NCBI GenBank assembly: GCA_016165875.1
Contig: JABBOT010000002.1
Coordinates: 36,607,868 to 36,671,867, forward strand
Origin: Acanthopleura granulata
Lineage: Eukaryota > Mollusca > Polyplacophora > Chitonida > Chitonidae
Direction: 5' to 3'
DNA length: 64,000 nt
Part shown: piece by piece, positions 22,870-34,066 of the stretch
Position numbering within the stretch: the first letter of the stretch is position 1
Layout: each line of letters opens with the position of its first letter
The notes under the pieces: generated by a model
What the model was told of the DNA's origin: nothing
The model's database searches: none
The model's input: the letters and a program-made list of their open reading frames with translations, nothing else
Program-made: the position numbers and the translations under genes

Positions 22870-23229
22870 ATTCGGGACACATAGAAAGTCCCGCCATGTT
22901 TTAGGCTTGTCCAATTAAAACCCGTCTTTCCCCTTTTTGAATATTCATTGTGACGTCACTGTGCGTAAGGTTTTACTTGTACCATTTAATTAACGTGCAT
23001 TTCCAGTCTCAGCTAAATATGTCCGTATATCGTGATAATAGTGGATTTTAAGTTCTGTTAAAGCCAACTCTAAAAAGGAAGAGATTAAGATGTACTAGAG
23101 GGCCACATCATGCCTACACGCGTGGCTGTAGGCTGCCAAAATTGCGATGTCCTGAAGGTAGAAAGAGCAAACTTTTCTTTCAAAGATTGCCCCTGTCAAA
23201 GCCAGAAATCCCGGTTCCCACTCACTTGA
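22870..23229 (+). mobile_element. promoter-like module with a THAP-like first exon (relic)
   Basis: A CCAAT box (22911-22916) and a palindromic CRE TGACGTCA (22951-22958) lie upstream of an ATG at 23110. The 39-codon frame from there starts with PTRVAVGCQNC and later FSFKDCP, echoing the C-x2-4-C and F-x-x-F-P features of a THAP zinc-binding domain, with the first Cys replaced. It ends at TGA 23227-23229. The arrangement parallels the minus-strand repeats at 47852-48311 and 50719-51205. THAP domains are common in P-element-type transposases. The call is tentative. Confidence 0.3.
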
Positions 23230-23394
23230 GCTTGATGTGTGGTCTGTCGAACTACTGTTCTCAGCCTCACTCCTCTGCGATTCAAACTGGTAGCCTTGAA
23301 AGCCGAAATTACTTTCACTATCATCAGAACTAGGGCTGCGGTACCCACTGCAGCCATCCATTACGTTATCTACATGATTGTTTTTTACCTTCAA
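23226..23394 (-). other. possible 5' exon, Ser/Asp/Glu-rich
   Basis: On the minus strand ATGs at 23394 and 23361 open a Ser/acidic frame (SPSSDDSESNFGFQGYQFES) that reaches a good donor, GTGAG at 23225-23221. Upstream (23400-23455) lie TTACGTCA and GCCGCCATTTT, which resemble CRE and YY1 promoter sites. No convincing downstream exon was found, so this may be a relic of a transposon-borne gene or chance. Confidence 0.25.
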
Positions 23395-23689
23395 AGGCAG
23401 AAGAGCTACTTTGCAAAGCTAAGCATGATGACGTAAGCAATCTGTTAAAATGGCGGCCTAAAAAGGCTTCTCAATCTTGGATGTTTAACTATTAAATACT
23501 CAAATAACAAGCACTTCCGCCAGAAAATTGTGAGTTTTTATTTAACCATAGGTAAACCTCTTTCTTTTAAGGTATGGGTTGTATAAATGTGTTCTTTTCT
23601 TTAAGCACCCCCATGGTTTTCACTGTGGCGAATGAGTACACTTGCGATTAATGTTCTTCTGTATCAAAAAAGTGTGAAATGCATAAAAT

Positions 23690-24320
23690 GAAAAACGACA
23701 AAATGATTTTAATCCAAATGTTTTAATGCTAACCCACATGCATTTCTGTCTTCACTGGTTTTGATGTGAAACAATGGCTTCACAGGTATTGTTCTGTAGT
23801 GAGCAGTGTTGAAGCATTGGTTGATATTACTCAATGAAAATGTCATTTAGCATCTTGTAAAGCGTCTTACGTCAGTATTGGGTGTATCCGCCGTATGCCT
23901 AGATGACAGCCTGAACCCTTCTCCTCATACGAACTGTCAGCCTCCTGATTCTCAAAAGAGGAAGTCGCTGTCATTCCTCGCGCAAGACAGCTTCCAGTTG
24001 GGCCAGATCATGTACAGGTGGATCGCTTGCTTGCACACAACGACCAATCATGTACCAGAAATTCTCCAGTGGGCTGAGATCGGGGATTTTTGCTAATAGG
24101 TGGTATGTGGAGAAGGGTTCAGATTGTCATCCAGGCACACGAGGGATATACCCAATATTGACGTAAAATGCTTTACGAGACATCAAATGACGTCTTGATT
24201 TAGTAATTGCAACCATTGCTTCATACTTGTAAAGCCATTGTTTCACATCAAAACCAATGATAAGAGAAACGCATGTGTGCTATCATTACAACACATTATT
24301 CCAATCATTCTGTCGCTTTC
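23690..24320 (-). mobile_element. foldback element made of two inverted Tc1/mariner 3' ends
   Basis: Arms 23690-23930 and 24102-24320 are inverted copies (about 75-80% by eye), with matches such as GGTTTTGATGTGAAACAATGGCTT, GTCATTT and CAGTATTGGGTGTAT. Weaker similarity continues outward to about 23630 and 24375. The central ~170 bp carries a transposase remnant. One arm includes the transposase C-terminus and the other arm is an inverted copy of the same end, so the structure derives from two 3' ends joined head to head. Confidence 0.8.
23875..24084 (-). pseudogene. Tc1/mariner transposase C-terminal fragment
   Basis: The minus-strand reading contains PDLSPLENFW, the catalytic 'SPDLNPIE' block with the third acidic residue of the DDE triad, then QLEAVLREE, a TGA, RRLTVRMRRRVQAVI, a TAG and AYGGYTQY, matching the C-terminal 'RR...A.I.A.GG.T.Y' end of Tc1-like transposases. 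Two in-frame stops and absence of the upstream DDE residues show it is dead. About 70 codons remain of a usual ~340. Confidence 0.85.
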
Positions 24321-24560
24321 CATTAGCCAAAGCGTCACTTGGTTCACAACCAATCACATTTTACACTCTTTGATAAAGAAGAACATTAATCACGTGTACA
24401 AAATCGCCACAATGAAAACCAAGGGGATGCTTAATTAAATTCTTTGTGTATATATAGCTTTGTAAGTGAAAAACGTATTGAAATTTCCTTCGAATATACA
24501 CAAGACTCAAACTAGATATGATAAAGCAAGTGGTTTAATTCCCATATGAGTACATGGTTA

Positions 24561-24566
24561 TTTATT
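24561..24566 (-). promoter_or_regulatory. polyadenylation signal overlapping the stop codon
   Basis: AATAAA shares its TAA with the stop codon of the M15-like gene (ACA AAA TAA A). If used, it gives a 3'UTR of only about 15-25 nt. Confidence 0.5.
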
Positions 24567-27243
24567 TTGTGTAGTGGTACCATGTGATGTCCCAGTGACG
24601 CAACCAGGATTCATGGGCGAACACGTTACCATGGGGATCGGTGTACAGAGCAGCGCCATCTCCTCGACTTCCGGTGTGTCTGTAGTGGCCTGTGATGTAG
24701 TTGGTCACACAGGAAGTGTCACTGATGTCCAGTTTATAACCAGTACCGTGACTGTAGCTCCCAGAGGCATGACCCTGACGCAAACCAAGAAAAATCACCA
24801 ACGATAAATATTAATTCAGCTTTTTTTGCGCAAGGTTAACATGTTTGTATTTAAGTTTTATCTTGACTGATACATCATCGATTATAGCCTATAAGAAATC
24901 AAAATGACGAAATTGTATGCGCAGTTCTGTTGTGTATGAGAAGGTTAAAATAAGGAAGGATCTCAGAGCCGAATTTTGTCTCACCAAAAGTTAACTTTGT
25001 GCCACATGTAGGAGACTTTTGCCATTTTTGGTTTCGCGCTACCACTTCGGCCTTATTATCATGAAACACTTAACATTTCGCTTCCACTCTTAAATTTATG
25101 TTTTATAACGATGGCTGCTTTGGAAACTGAACTGTTGCTTGGGCGGGGTGGGGGGGGGGGGTATATAACAGCACAGCTTTAAACAAAACAAATCAAGTTA
25201 ATGAAATAAATATGTATCAGTATCTTCATACAAAACCAAAAAGCATACTTAAGACAAAAGTGCTTAAGATAACTTGGGAAACCACTCACTATTTCAGTGC
25301 CTCCTGTGATTGTAATTCCACAACCACTTGACTGCTTAAATTTAAGAACGCCAGACAGAGAGACTAACTGGAGACCGTCAAAGGATGTGCAGTGTCTGTT
25401 ATTTTTGTCATGACATCCTCCGCTGGACCACACGGAGATTCCCTTTGCGGAGAACTCGGCCAAGGCGTGGGAGTTGGTGGTTGTAGCCGCTGGTCAAAGG
25501 CAAGAAAGTAAAACATGAAGAAGAGCTTGAAGATACAAAGGCAAGAATAGAAAACATGAAAAAAGCCTTACAGGCAATAAAGGCAGCAAAAAAAAAATCT
25601 GAAAGACATGTTGCAGAAGCAAAAGCAACATATGAAAACATTAAGAAGGGTCTTCAGAAACAAGGGCGACAAAAGAAAAAATGAAGACGGGCTTGCATAA
25701 ACAAGAGCGACAAAACAAAACATGAAGAAGAGGTTGCAGAAACAAAGGCAACAAAAGAAAGCATGAAGAAGAACTTGTAAAGAGATTGAGCGTCAGCAGG
25801 GACCTAATCCAGCTTGTGGTTGCGAATAGTGGTCATGCAGAAAGACCTCCATCCACTGACAAACACAAACTTTAAGGTGAATTCTTTAGTTAGCTGTTGG
25901 ATGAACGCGGTACTGTTTTGGCAAGCTGCTTTCCTGTCTATTCCTGTTTCGTAATACCTTACAATAAATCATGTTATTATCATATTGTTAAGTTCAAATA
26001 ATATAATAATATATCTTTAAAGATATAAAGATAAAAATATATCTTTAAATAATTTAAGACATCTTAAAATCATTTCAGACGTCACAAACTCATTCCTGAT
26101 ATCAAGATGTCGTTCCCAATATTTTAAGCTCAATTACTGATATGTTTGTGCGTTTTAAGATGTCATGGAAAATTTTGAAAGGTATCAGGAAAAGAGTTAA
26201 AGACATCAGAAACACAGTTACAGACATTAATAAATACTGTCTATTTCTTTATATATTCAAATCCTTTCCAGATGTCATGACTTCGTGTCAAGATATCACA
26301 AGTTCAAAGAAATGTGATGGACGGAATTACAAAAGTGTCCTGTGATTCCTTGTAAAATTATTTCTATAGGTAATGACACGGCTGCAATTCTCACGTCAAC
26401 ATCTAATTGTCCAAAAATAATCGATGACCTTCATGTAATATCTGACTTTGCCGGAGTTTCGTCAGCCATTTTGGTTACATCGCACTGTAGGCGTAGTGAA
26501 TTAAGTCTGACATAGATGTGTCTGTCATTTTGAAATATCACTAAATGATCTGGTAATGATCTATGACATTTATATCTTTAATCCAATTCATGATATCATC
26601 AGTCCATGTTTTATATGATTAAAAGAATTAAAGGTATCTTATATTATTTGAACAGATCAAGAAATATGGATGAAAAAAAATGAAAGTTTGCCATATGGTA
26701 TAATAATAGATACAACAAAAATGTTTTGAAAAGTTACAGTATTTGAAATGCATTTGCTAAAAGTTCATTAAGTAAGATAAAATGTGCTGGCAAACAATTA
26801 CTATGGTTCTTAAATATGTATTTGGACTGTATATCCTTCAAAATTGGATGTTCAAATGAAAAACAACGCGTGAAAAGTACACACAGATTTCTTCACTTTT
26901 GTTGAACTAAATTTTGTGGATGTGTGTTATACTCAATGACCACTGTATGTATAATAGTCACACAATTCACCGTGTTAAAAATATATAAACCACCTAAAAA
27001 ACCACAAATATCTCTGGAGATTTTCTTATCAAACATATGGCAACGAAGTCTACTCTTTATGACCATGTCTTCATGCATGAATATCTCTTTGTTTTTCAAA
27101 ACGAATGCCTGGACAGTGTATTCAGACAGATGAATGTTCACACTTTTACAGGTGTAAAATTGTGTCAGGTTAGATATAGGAAATAGTGTAAACTTACCAA
27201 AACTGACGGCGACCAGACCGGAGAAGACGATCAACAGTTTCAT
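24562..27243 (-). CDS. secreted peptidase M15-like (VanY/VanX-type) protein, three exons
   Basis: Exons on the minus strand are 27243-27198, 25489-25290 and 24774-24562, with donors GTAAGT and GTGAGT and acceptors ACCAG and GTCAG. They join to 459 nt, 152 residues. Residues 1-16 are a signal peptide (MKLLIVFSGLVAVSF-A). Four Cys (41, 49, 72, 104) suggest two disulfides. ITITGGTEIGHASGSYSH contains the first zinc ligand His91, with Gly94 and Asp98 giving the M15 HxxGxxxD pattern. Glu137 and His142 in ESWLRHWDITW sit where M15 has ExxH, here with two extra residues. Length fits single-domain D,D-carboxypeptidase-like proteins. Related proteins that I recall occur in bivalves and in actinobacteria, so a bacterial origin and a role against bacterial walls are plausible inferences. 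AATAAA overlaps the stop codon (24566-24561). Confidence 0.85.
25505..25783 (+). repeat. ~42-bp purine-rich minisatellite in intron 1 of the M15-like gene
   Basis: Six to seven diverged copies of 'ACATGAAGAAGAGCTTGCAG' followed by AAACAAAGGCAACAAAAGAA start near 25514, 25553, 25608, 25637, 25681, 25717 and 25759. On the plus strand the first copies keep an open frame of Lys/Glu/Ala-rich, coiled-coil-like text ending at TGA near 25684. The array ends about 15 bp from the exon 2 acceptor, so on the minus strand it supplies the pyrimidine-rich tract. Confidence 0.8.
25984..26310. repeat. AT-rich stretch with recurring GACATC/GATGTC motifs
   Basis: A near-palindromic block (ATATCTTTAAAGATAT, around 26009-26024) is followed by about ten GACATC, GACGTC, GATATC or GATGTC hexamers at irregular ~20-30 bp spacing up to 26300. 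It may be a very old tandem repeat in intron 1 of the M15-like gene. Confidence 0.3.
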
Positions 27244-27300
27244 TGTGCAGATGGAAGCGAGTGAGTAAATCTCTGTGTGAGATAAGCCTCAACTCTGGTC

Positions 27301-27307
27301 TTATATA
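27301..27307 (-). promoter_or_regulatory. TATA box of the M15-like gene
   Basis: TATATAA (27307-27301, minus strand) lies 58 bp before the ATG, in the context GAGTATATAAGACC. It predicts a start near 27275 and a leader of about 30 nt. A focused TATA promoter fits a highly expressed secretory gene. Confidence 0.75.
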
Positions 27308-27310
27308 CTC

Positions 27311-28751
27311 GGGACCAACCCGTTTGCATTGATAGCGTGGGAATATAGCAATTGGTGACATTAACGTGTGCGCTATCTGGCATATAGGATGTACCTAAAA
27401 AAATACATTCAAGAATTTTCCATTGTAACAAATACCTAAGTGTATGCGTAATTCATACTGCGTATTACATTTTATAATGCTGTGTAGTTGCTGGCAACGT
27501 TCATTTCATTCAAGATATCTTTAATTCACCTGAGTTTAGTAGAATCTCGAAGAATTCATTTCAGCAAGGATGACTCTGCAAGATTATGACCATCTGTGTA
27601 TACACTGACAAGTATGGAGAAGAATCCTCACTTCAAGTTACATTCCTAAGGCAGTTGTTGGACAGTTGTAAGTTATTCAACATGGGCTAACTGTAATAGT
27701 GCAGTCATTTTGAACTAGGGACATCGTTTCCCAATGACTCCCAAAGACACCCTTGTGCGTATCAGGCATACAGACACATATTGCCTACGTTTGGACCTTC
27801 ACAGATTGACTTCAAATTAATTTTAAAGGGAAATTTTACTATGCACAGGATTTGTATGACTTGATGTATGTCTGTTGAGATATATGTGTTTGAGCGTATT
27901 CCAGAACATTAAATATAACACTTGTCATGTTCATGGTCAAGTCATGCAATCAAGCAAAGAACTGAGGAATCCTCCTCCTGACATAAGGCAGCATCCGATT
28001 CCTACAATCAGCCAGATATGAATTCAACACAAAAACGTTTTCCTTAATGCCCGCGGTGGTTGGAAATGAGGCATTCTAGATAGGTCACGTTAGGGCAAGA
28101 GGATTTGGATGAGCTACATTCTATCACCTACCAGTCAGCAGACTGCCTGTAGAGCGTACATTAGTTTTCTTATTAGCCCAGTGCATACATGGGCAAAGGC
28201 TGTGTAAGGATTTCGTATAATGACGTCATTGACGTCGTTTACGTAGTCTCTCTATATCTGTGTGATAACTCTCCTTCAAATGTAACAGAAAGCACTGGGT
28301 CGGAGAACATTTCAAATCCGATTATATTAACGTGATGTGCAGAGTTGTTGTTACTTTACAGGGTATTCGTAATTTCAAATATGATTCATTTCGATAGCTT
28401 TATGAAATTGTTGATGAAGCACTCATGTCAGTGGATGGAAATTGGCAGACAGTATTTGTAACCCGTATTCCAAGGAACTATACTCATGACATATACAAGG
28501 TTCATTCATGCAGACTGAATGGAAACTGTCCTCCGAATAGTTACTGCTGGCTGGAACGTCTTTTAAAACACGGCTACTTTTTCACGGTTGATTGTAACTT
28601 ATTTCGGAGCGTATAGTACTAGCGAGTATTTGTTCAACACACAAATGAGCTGAAGTTTAATGTGATTGGGAAGTGGTTCTTCAAGAATATCACATAAACT
28701 TTTCATCACAATTCATCTGACATCAATCAAACCTTCCAAAGGTGTCATGAG
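27311..28751. other. intergenic, upstream of the M15-like gene
   Basis: No gene recognised. Two adjacent CRE-like sites (TGACGTCATTGACGTC) occur near 28221-28236. Confidence 0.4.
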
Positions 28752-28996
28752 AACAGCGGATCCTCGCGGGCTAAGGTACCTAAACCTCAGCAAGACCAAA
28801 AGATCACGCACCTAAACCCCGCGCCCGTACTGTTTCGACTGCAGCTTTAAGTCAGGGATTTATGAGGTACGTGGCAGAGAGGGTTGGTTATATCCGGGCA
28901 TTGTTCGGTTTTTGCAGTGCACCAATAAACTCTATAAAGCAGAGGTGAAATATTCTTGAGAATGGCGCCAAGTTTCACTGAATCAAATAAATAGGG
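28752..28996 (+). repeat. SINE, family B
   Basis: A sequence with CGACTGCAGCTTTAAGTCAG, GGTACGTGGCAGAGAGGG and CACCAATAAACTCT ends in GTGAAATATTCTTGAGAATGGCG and TCAAATAAATA. It shares its tail with the SINE that follows but has a different head and body. It stands 50 bp upstream of that SINE in the same orientation. Confidence 0.7.
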
Positions 28997-29049
28997 CCTA
29001 GCCTAATCATAGCATTAAAGTGTATACAAAATTACTACCAACTTCCAGG

Positions 29050-29320
29050 CGTACAGGGTGGATCACAAAAGGCATCCCGTGACACAGACGTTATAATCCA
29101 GAAGTCTCCCACCAATGCGGTCATTGTGAGTTCATGTCCAGCTCATGCTGGCTTCCTCTCTGGCCGTACGAGGGATGGTCTGCCAGCAACCTGCGGATGA
29201 TGTGGATTTTCCCCGGGCTCTGCCCGGTTTCCTTCCACCATAATGCTGGCCACCGTCTCATAAGTGAAATATTCTTGAGTACGGCGTGAAACAGCACTCA
29301 AATAAATAAATAAGATAAAT
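29050..29320 (+). repeat. SINE, family A (nearly full length)
   Basis: Box-B-like GTGAGTTCATGTCC (29126-29139) is followed by a conserved body: TGGCTTCCTCTCTGGCCGTA, GTCTGCCAGCAACCTGCGG, CCCCGGGCTCTGCCCGG, CATAATGCTGGCC, AAGTGAAATATTCTTGAGTA and an (AAAT)n tail. I recall this body as widespread in molluscs. The tRNA head (29050-29110) is diverged. Minus-strand ORF 29143-29325 lies inside it and is not a gene. Confidence 0.85.
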
Positions 29321-30780
29321 CCCATGGCACGGAAGTCAATAAACGCTAAATTAGCTGTAATTACTGATTACGGATTATCGTCACTTAATTCGGCAATATT
29401 GTAGCCATATGCTATCGTCTTCATACATCAATTAAACATTACAGTTTCAAAATCTACCTTATTGCCATGGTATCATGATGAAGAGTGTGTATAATTCATA
29501 ATAATTTACACCGTGCAAGTAGACTGAAATTTAGTTGTAAGCGTTTTAGCAAAGCATATACTTCTGTAATAGTTTGGTGGTTTCGGACAGCACTATTGGA
29601 GAACTTTCAATCTTTGGCCGCATCACCGTGGTCGTGTGACCGGGATACCAGTTCAGATACTTCAGTTCCTATCACGGACATGTTAGATGTGACTGTGAGA
29701 TTGGTATAGTTTGCTTGACAGTCAATATACGAGAAGTGGTCGCCATGGTGTATAGGCCACGCGATTGACTGAGTCTTTACTTTGGAAATGACTTATGTTC
29801 AGCATTAAAACAGGCCGGCACACACTCCCAAGAATTGTGACTGGGCTCCACTGTTATAGGATGCTCTAATGGGGCATCTCTAAGATGGCACCAGGCCCGC
29901 ATGTTCTGCTACGACATTTTTGTATTGACCATGTTAAAATTAAGCAAAAACACCACGGAATAAACCACTTGCCTGACGTAATTTTTTGTCATCTGGTAGA
30001 AAGATTAAGGGGTGTTAAGTGACTTCCAAGGGTTTCACTATATAGATCCCAGAGTAGTCTCCCTTGGTCTGTGTTCATAACCTCACGTGTTCTTGCATCG
30101 ATATATAACTTTATCTAAACAGGAATGAATCATTTAGAATTTTAGAAATATTTTAAAATTTTTAGAAAAATCCAAGCTCAAATTAATTACTTTTCGCTGC
30201 ACTTCAACAAGTCATGAGTAAAGATGGGCCAAAGAAAGTACATTCTGGGACTTTTATTAATTGATCAGCCAGGGACTATTTCAACTATTTCAAATTTCAA
30301 ACGGTCAGCCATTATTAAAATAGAATTAGGGAGAAAATACATAGGGCATAAATGTAAATAGAACACGTCACAGTATAGTGACATTAAAGCCACGCCATGC
30401 TTGCACAGCGCCTGTTGTCGGCGTAAGCGGAATTTGATACAAATTTACTAAACATATCGCCTAAACAATACCAGTCATTATATAAACTGTGCTATTAATT
30501 GCAATTTTGGTCATATTTCTGACAATTCTTTTGGAACTATATATATCGATGTGATTCCTTTATAAGACTAAAAGTTTTCACCAGCATTTTGTGCTTTACA
30601 TGTAGATTTGACTTAGCTTTGTTCGTACACAAGCTCTGGCGTGTGCAATTTGGTGAAATGTGCAAAACAACAGCCATATGAATGTAAGGCCCTTAGGAAT
30701 GTATGAGATATAGTTATGTTTGGATAGCTAAAAGGGCTTACAAAAGTAAAACAATTTTGCAGTTACATATATACTTGACA
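29321..30780. other. intergenic
   Basis: No gene or repeat recognised. Confidence 0.35.
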
Positions 30781-30784
30781 GGAC

Positions 30785-31425
30785 AATCAAAATAAAATAT
30801 TCCGATTGCGCCTGACCCTGAAGTTCGTATAGACAAAGAGGTTGACATAAGACATTCCGTCTGCGCTGTCGTTCTTATTTCTTTACATGTTCACTGTTGG
30901 TTAGGCTTGTAGTTCTTGTGGCGATACAAGTCAGTCATGCTGTGTACTCTTTTGAACATGGAGGTCAAGATAAGATATTCTGTTTGGCGTTAATTAGAAC
31001 CTGGATAGTTGTTCTTATGAACACTCTTGCAAGGTGATAATATTTCGTTTGAGCTGATCTTATGAGCATGCATGTATACAGGTCCAGGTAAAGTATCCCG
31101 TTTTAAGCTGGTTGTTCTTATGACTGTTCTCGTGAATATTATATTCCGTTTGCACTGAACTTGTAGGACCTGTGCACATTTGTGTCCAGATAAGATATTC
31201 CGATGGTGCTGAACTTGTAGTTCTCATGACGGCAAAGCTAAGTCGAGATAGGACATTTATTTGCGCTAACAGGTCGTTATAAAGAACATCCAAGTGAACA
31301 TGAAAATATTCCTTCTGCCCTTACTTTTTATACTTGCCGTGAACATGCAGGTGTACATATTTCGCTTGCGCGGACACTGTATAGTTCTTGTGAAGACCAG
31401 ACATTCCGTTTGCGCTAACATTGAA
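30785..31425 (+). repeat. old, diverged ~60-90-bp minisatellite
   Basis: The core 'AAGATATTCCGTTTGCGCTGA' recurs at about 30794, 30851, 30972, 31038, 31089, 31140, 31191, 31248, 31303, 31347 and 31401, often followed by 'ACTTGTAGTTCTTATGAACATG'. An outlier copy lies at 31826. Copies are strongly diverged, so the array is ancient. Short ORFs on both strands here are repeat-derived. Confidence 0.7.
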
Positions 31426-31429
31426 GTTC

Positions 31430-33544
31430 TAGGGGCAGCTGTGTGTTTTGACAAAACTTTGCACAGTGCAATTTTTGCCGTATTTTTGGTCGAATTTTCT
31501 CCTTTCTGAACAAACTATTATCTGTTATTTGAAGGAAATCGAATGATTCTTATATCAATACATGTCATGATCATGCACACAGCCCACCCTAACCTTACAA
31601 TTCTTGGGAATTTAAATGAAGGCTAGATAGGGGCGTTATTTCGTGACAACAAGCGGCCGCGAAGACGACTTGCCTGCTACCGGTATGATGAGCGCTTCTG
31701 TTCGTCACATGTGTAAAAGTTCGTCGGTAACCTGCCAAAGGACAGTGGTTTCTGCAGACACTCCAGCTCATCCTATCATTAAACTAACTGCCATCGTTTA
31801 AGTGAGAAATTCTCGGATCCATGCAGAAAAGATATTCCGTTGTTACAGTTGATGTGAACATGCAAATCTGGAGAAGATTATAATTAGAGTATAATTCTTG
31901 GGGCAGTTCTATCCTTGTGTAAAAGTTTGCATAATTCAACTTGATGCGATTGTTAATACAAATTTTTATCTGTTTCATTAACAAACAACATGTAACGTTT
32001 GTCACTGGGGTGAAATCGAATGAGTATTCTTATAATCAAACTTTATCTGTTAAATAGCTATTAATATAATTTTTATATAGATAATAAGCTCAAAGACGAA
32101 CAGATTTGTATCTTTACATCCTAGTGGTTTTACAGAACGTGTTCGTCGTTGTTCAGACGTTTTCGTCAATCTAATAATATGGATGACAGTATTCTTGTCA
32201 AATAGGACGACGTTTTTGTGTGAAAATGACAGAATTTTACAAAATTAACCTGTTTTGCATAGATGACATAACTTGGACTGGGCATTAAGTTGACATTTTT
32301 GTGAAGAGATTATACTTTCTATCCTCGGTAAAATACGCGTAATCAAGAATCTGCTACGGGGCAAGCATGTTTCATTTTTCAAGAGAAGAATGATTCATTA
32401 GGTGCTGTTTAAAGCTAGCTGGCGGTAGATTTGATTGGTTTTGTTTGCGGGTGTATGTCAGGAGGTCGGTTTGTACAAGCGACCAGGTTAAGTCGGCGGG
32501 AAAGATTTCATTAAGACCTCTCCGTGTCCGGATCACAGTGTAACATCGCAGCAGAGTTACAGGATAGCCTAATATCTTCAAGGCGTTTCGTGTCACCCAA
32601 ACTACCACCCCTTTTTTAGCCCGTGCTTGAAAACAGAAAATTGCCGGGCAAGGCGGAAGAAAAGGATGCTGAAAAAGTCAGAAAATGTCAGCGGTTATTG
32701 CTCATAAAAGCAATATCGTAATTGAGCGGAGATGTAGCGAGAGGCGTTGGAGCAATTGCTCGGAGGTGAGGCCTTGGCAAGAGTTCGGCAAATGCCAGTG
32801 TTAGGTTCAAACGGCTGCGGGCTAATGGAGGTCAGAGACAGACAACAACCCGGGAATCCCGTAGGTGTCAGAGTAGATCGCCAGCTTTGATGTTCTTAAT
32901 TACCTCTGGCCAAAAAGCTTCTGTGTTTCGGATTATTTTCATGACGTCATTTTACTAACCATATTCCTTAATGGGTCACAAGGGTAGACTAGTGTCCCAT
33001 AGTGCCGTTTTCATTTAAATGGCCTCCACCTAAATAATGCCGTGTTTCGTTTCAGAGTGTGTTCGTGACACAATATAAACCGTGGCCGTGGCAAACAAAG
33101 TGAATGTTTATAAGATGTCTGTGTACAACTATGTTTGTCTACATCCGTGGGTTGTTTTCTTGGACTTTATCAAGTTTTTTCTAAATTATTTCGTCATTCG
33201 ATTCGATATCAGAATTATCGGAGATAATTTGAAGTGGATGACTTCAGCGAGGACAGGAATCATAGAGGAAAATCTTTCAGAGCTCTTCATTATGGTTGAC
33301 TCAATCTTAGATTACAAAGATTCTTAAAACTTGAGACTGCCAATATTCATCTCATGAGATCGTCTGTTGCCAACAAGGCTGTGAAAGTCGTCTTCTCTTT
33401 GTAGCGGGAGAGGCGACGAATGACACCCTGGCATTAGTTCATACCGAATGTCCCGACCTCATAATAGTCCACTGAGAACACACTGTACTTCTTACACATA
33501 CCTCAATTACGTGATTAAAAAACCGCCCTTGATGTATGATCCGT
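31430..33544. other. intergenic
   Basis: No gene recognised. The 81-codon ORF at 33082-33327 lacks any feature supporting it. Confidence 0.35.
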
Positions 33545-33625
33545 AGCCAAACTCGTTTAGTCCAGTGAGGTGGATTTAAGGCCCTTGAAAATTATGGCCT
33601 TGACGGTTCGAATCTCTGACCTGCC
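33545..33625 (+). repeat. tRNA-like SINE head relic
   Basis: GACGGTTCGAATCTCTG (33603-33619) is a good box B. A possible box A (TTTAGTCCAGTGAGG) lies ~45 bp upstream. The following sequence shows no familiar SINE tail. Confidence 0.35.
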
Positions 33626-33792
33626 GTGGGATTGTCTCCCTTCATGTTTTGTCTGACAGTATTGACATAACATTATGGTTAGTCTCTGAAAGTATTTATC
33701 ACAGTTGTTGTTAAATTTTCTCTGTGTAAGTAATAAAAAGTCTTGGACTTGGCATGTGTGACTGAAATTGCGTGAATATATAAATAAGACTT

Positions 33793-34066
33793 TGTTACAC
33801 AGTTGAAAACAAGTGATGATACCTGCATGGTACTGTATCTCAGGTGGACCACCAGCTAACTGGCTTACAGACCAGGTGAACCTTGATTACTCAGTTGAAC
33901 ACCGGTGATGATATCCGGTACTGGTTCTCAGGTGAGCATGTGCACCATCTAACCGACTTAGAGACAAGGGAAGAATTTGTCACACAGATGAACATCGGTA
34001 ACGGTACCTAGTATATTGTATCTCAGGTGAACATTTACACTATGTAACCGGCTTAAGGATAATCCA
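33793..34066 (+). repeat. three-copy ~93-bp tandem repeat
   Basis: Units start at about 33793, 33888 and 33979 with 'GT(T/C)ACACAGTTGAAC(A)', continue with 'GGTGATGATACC', 'TCTCAGGTG(A)' and 'CTAACCGGCTTA', and diverge by about 20-25%. Confidence 0.75.

Noticed and set aside
29143..29325. 60-codon minus ORF
   Set aside because: Antisense of the family A SINE.
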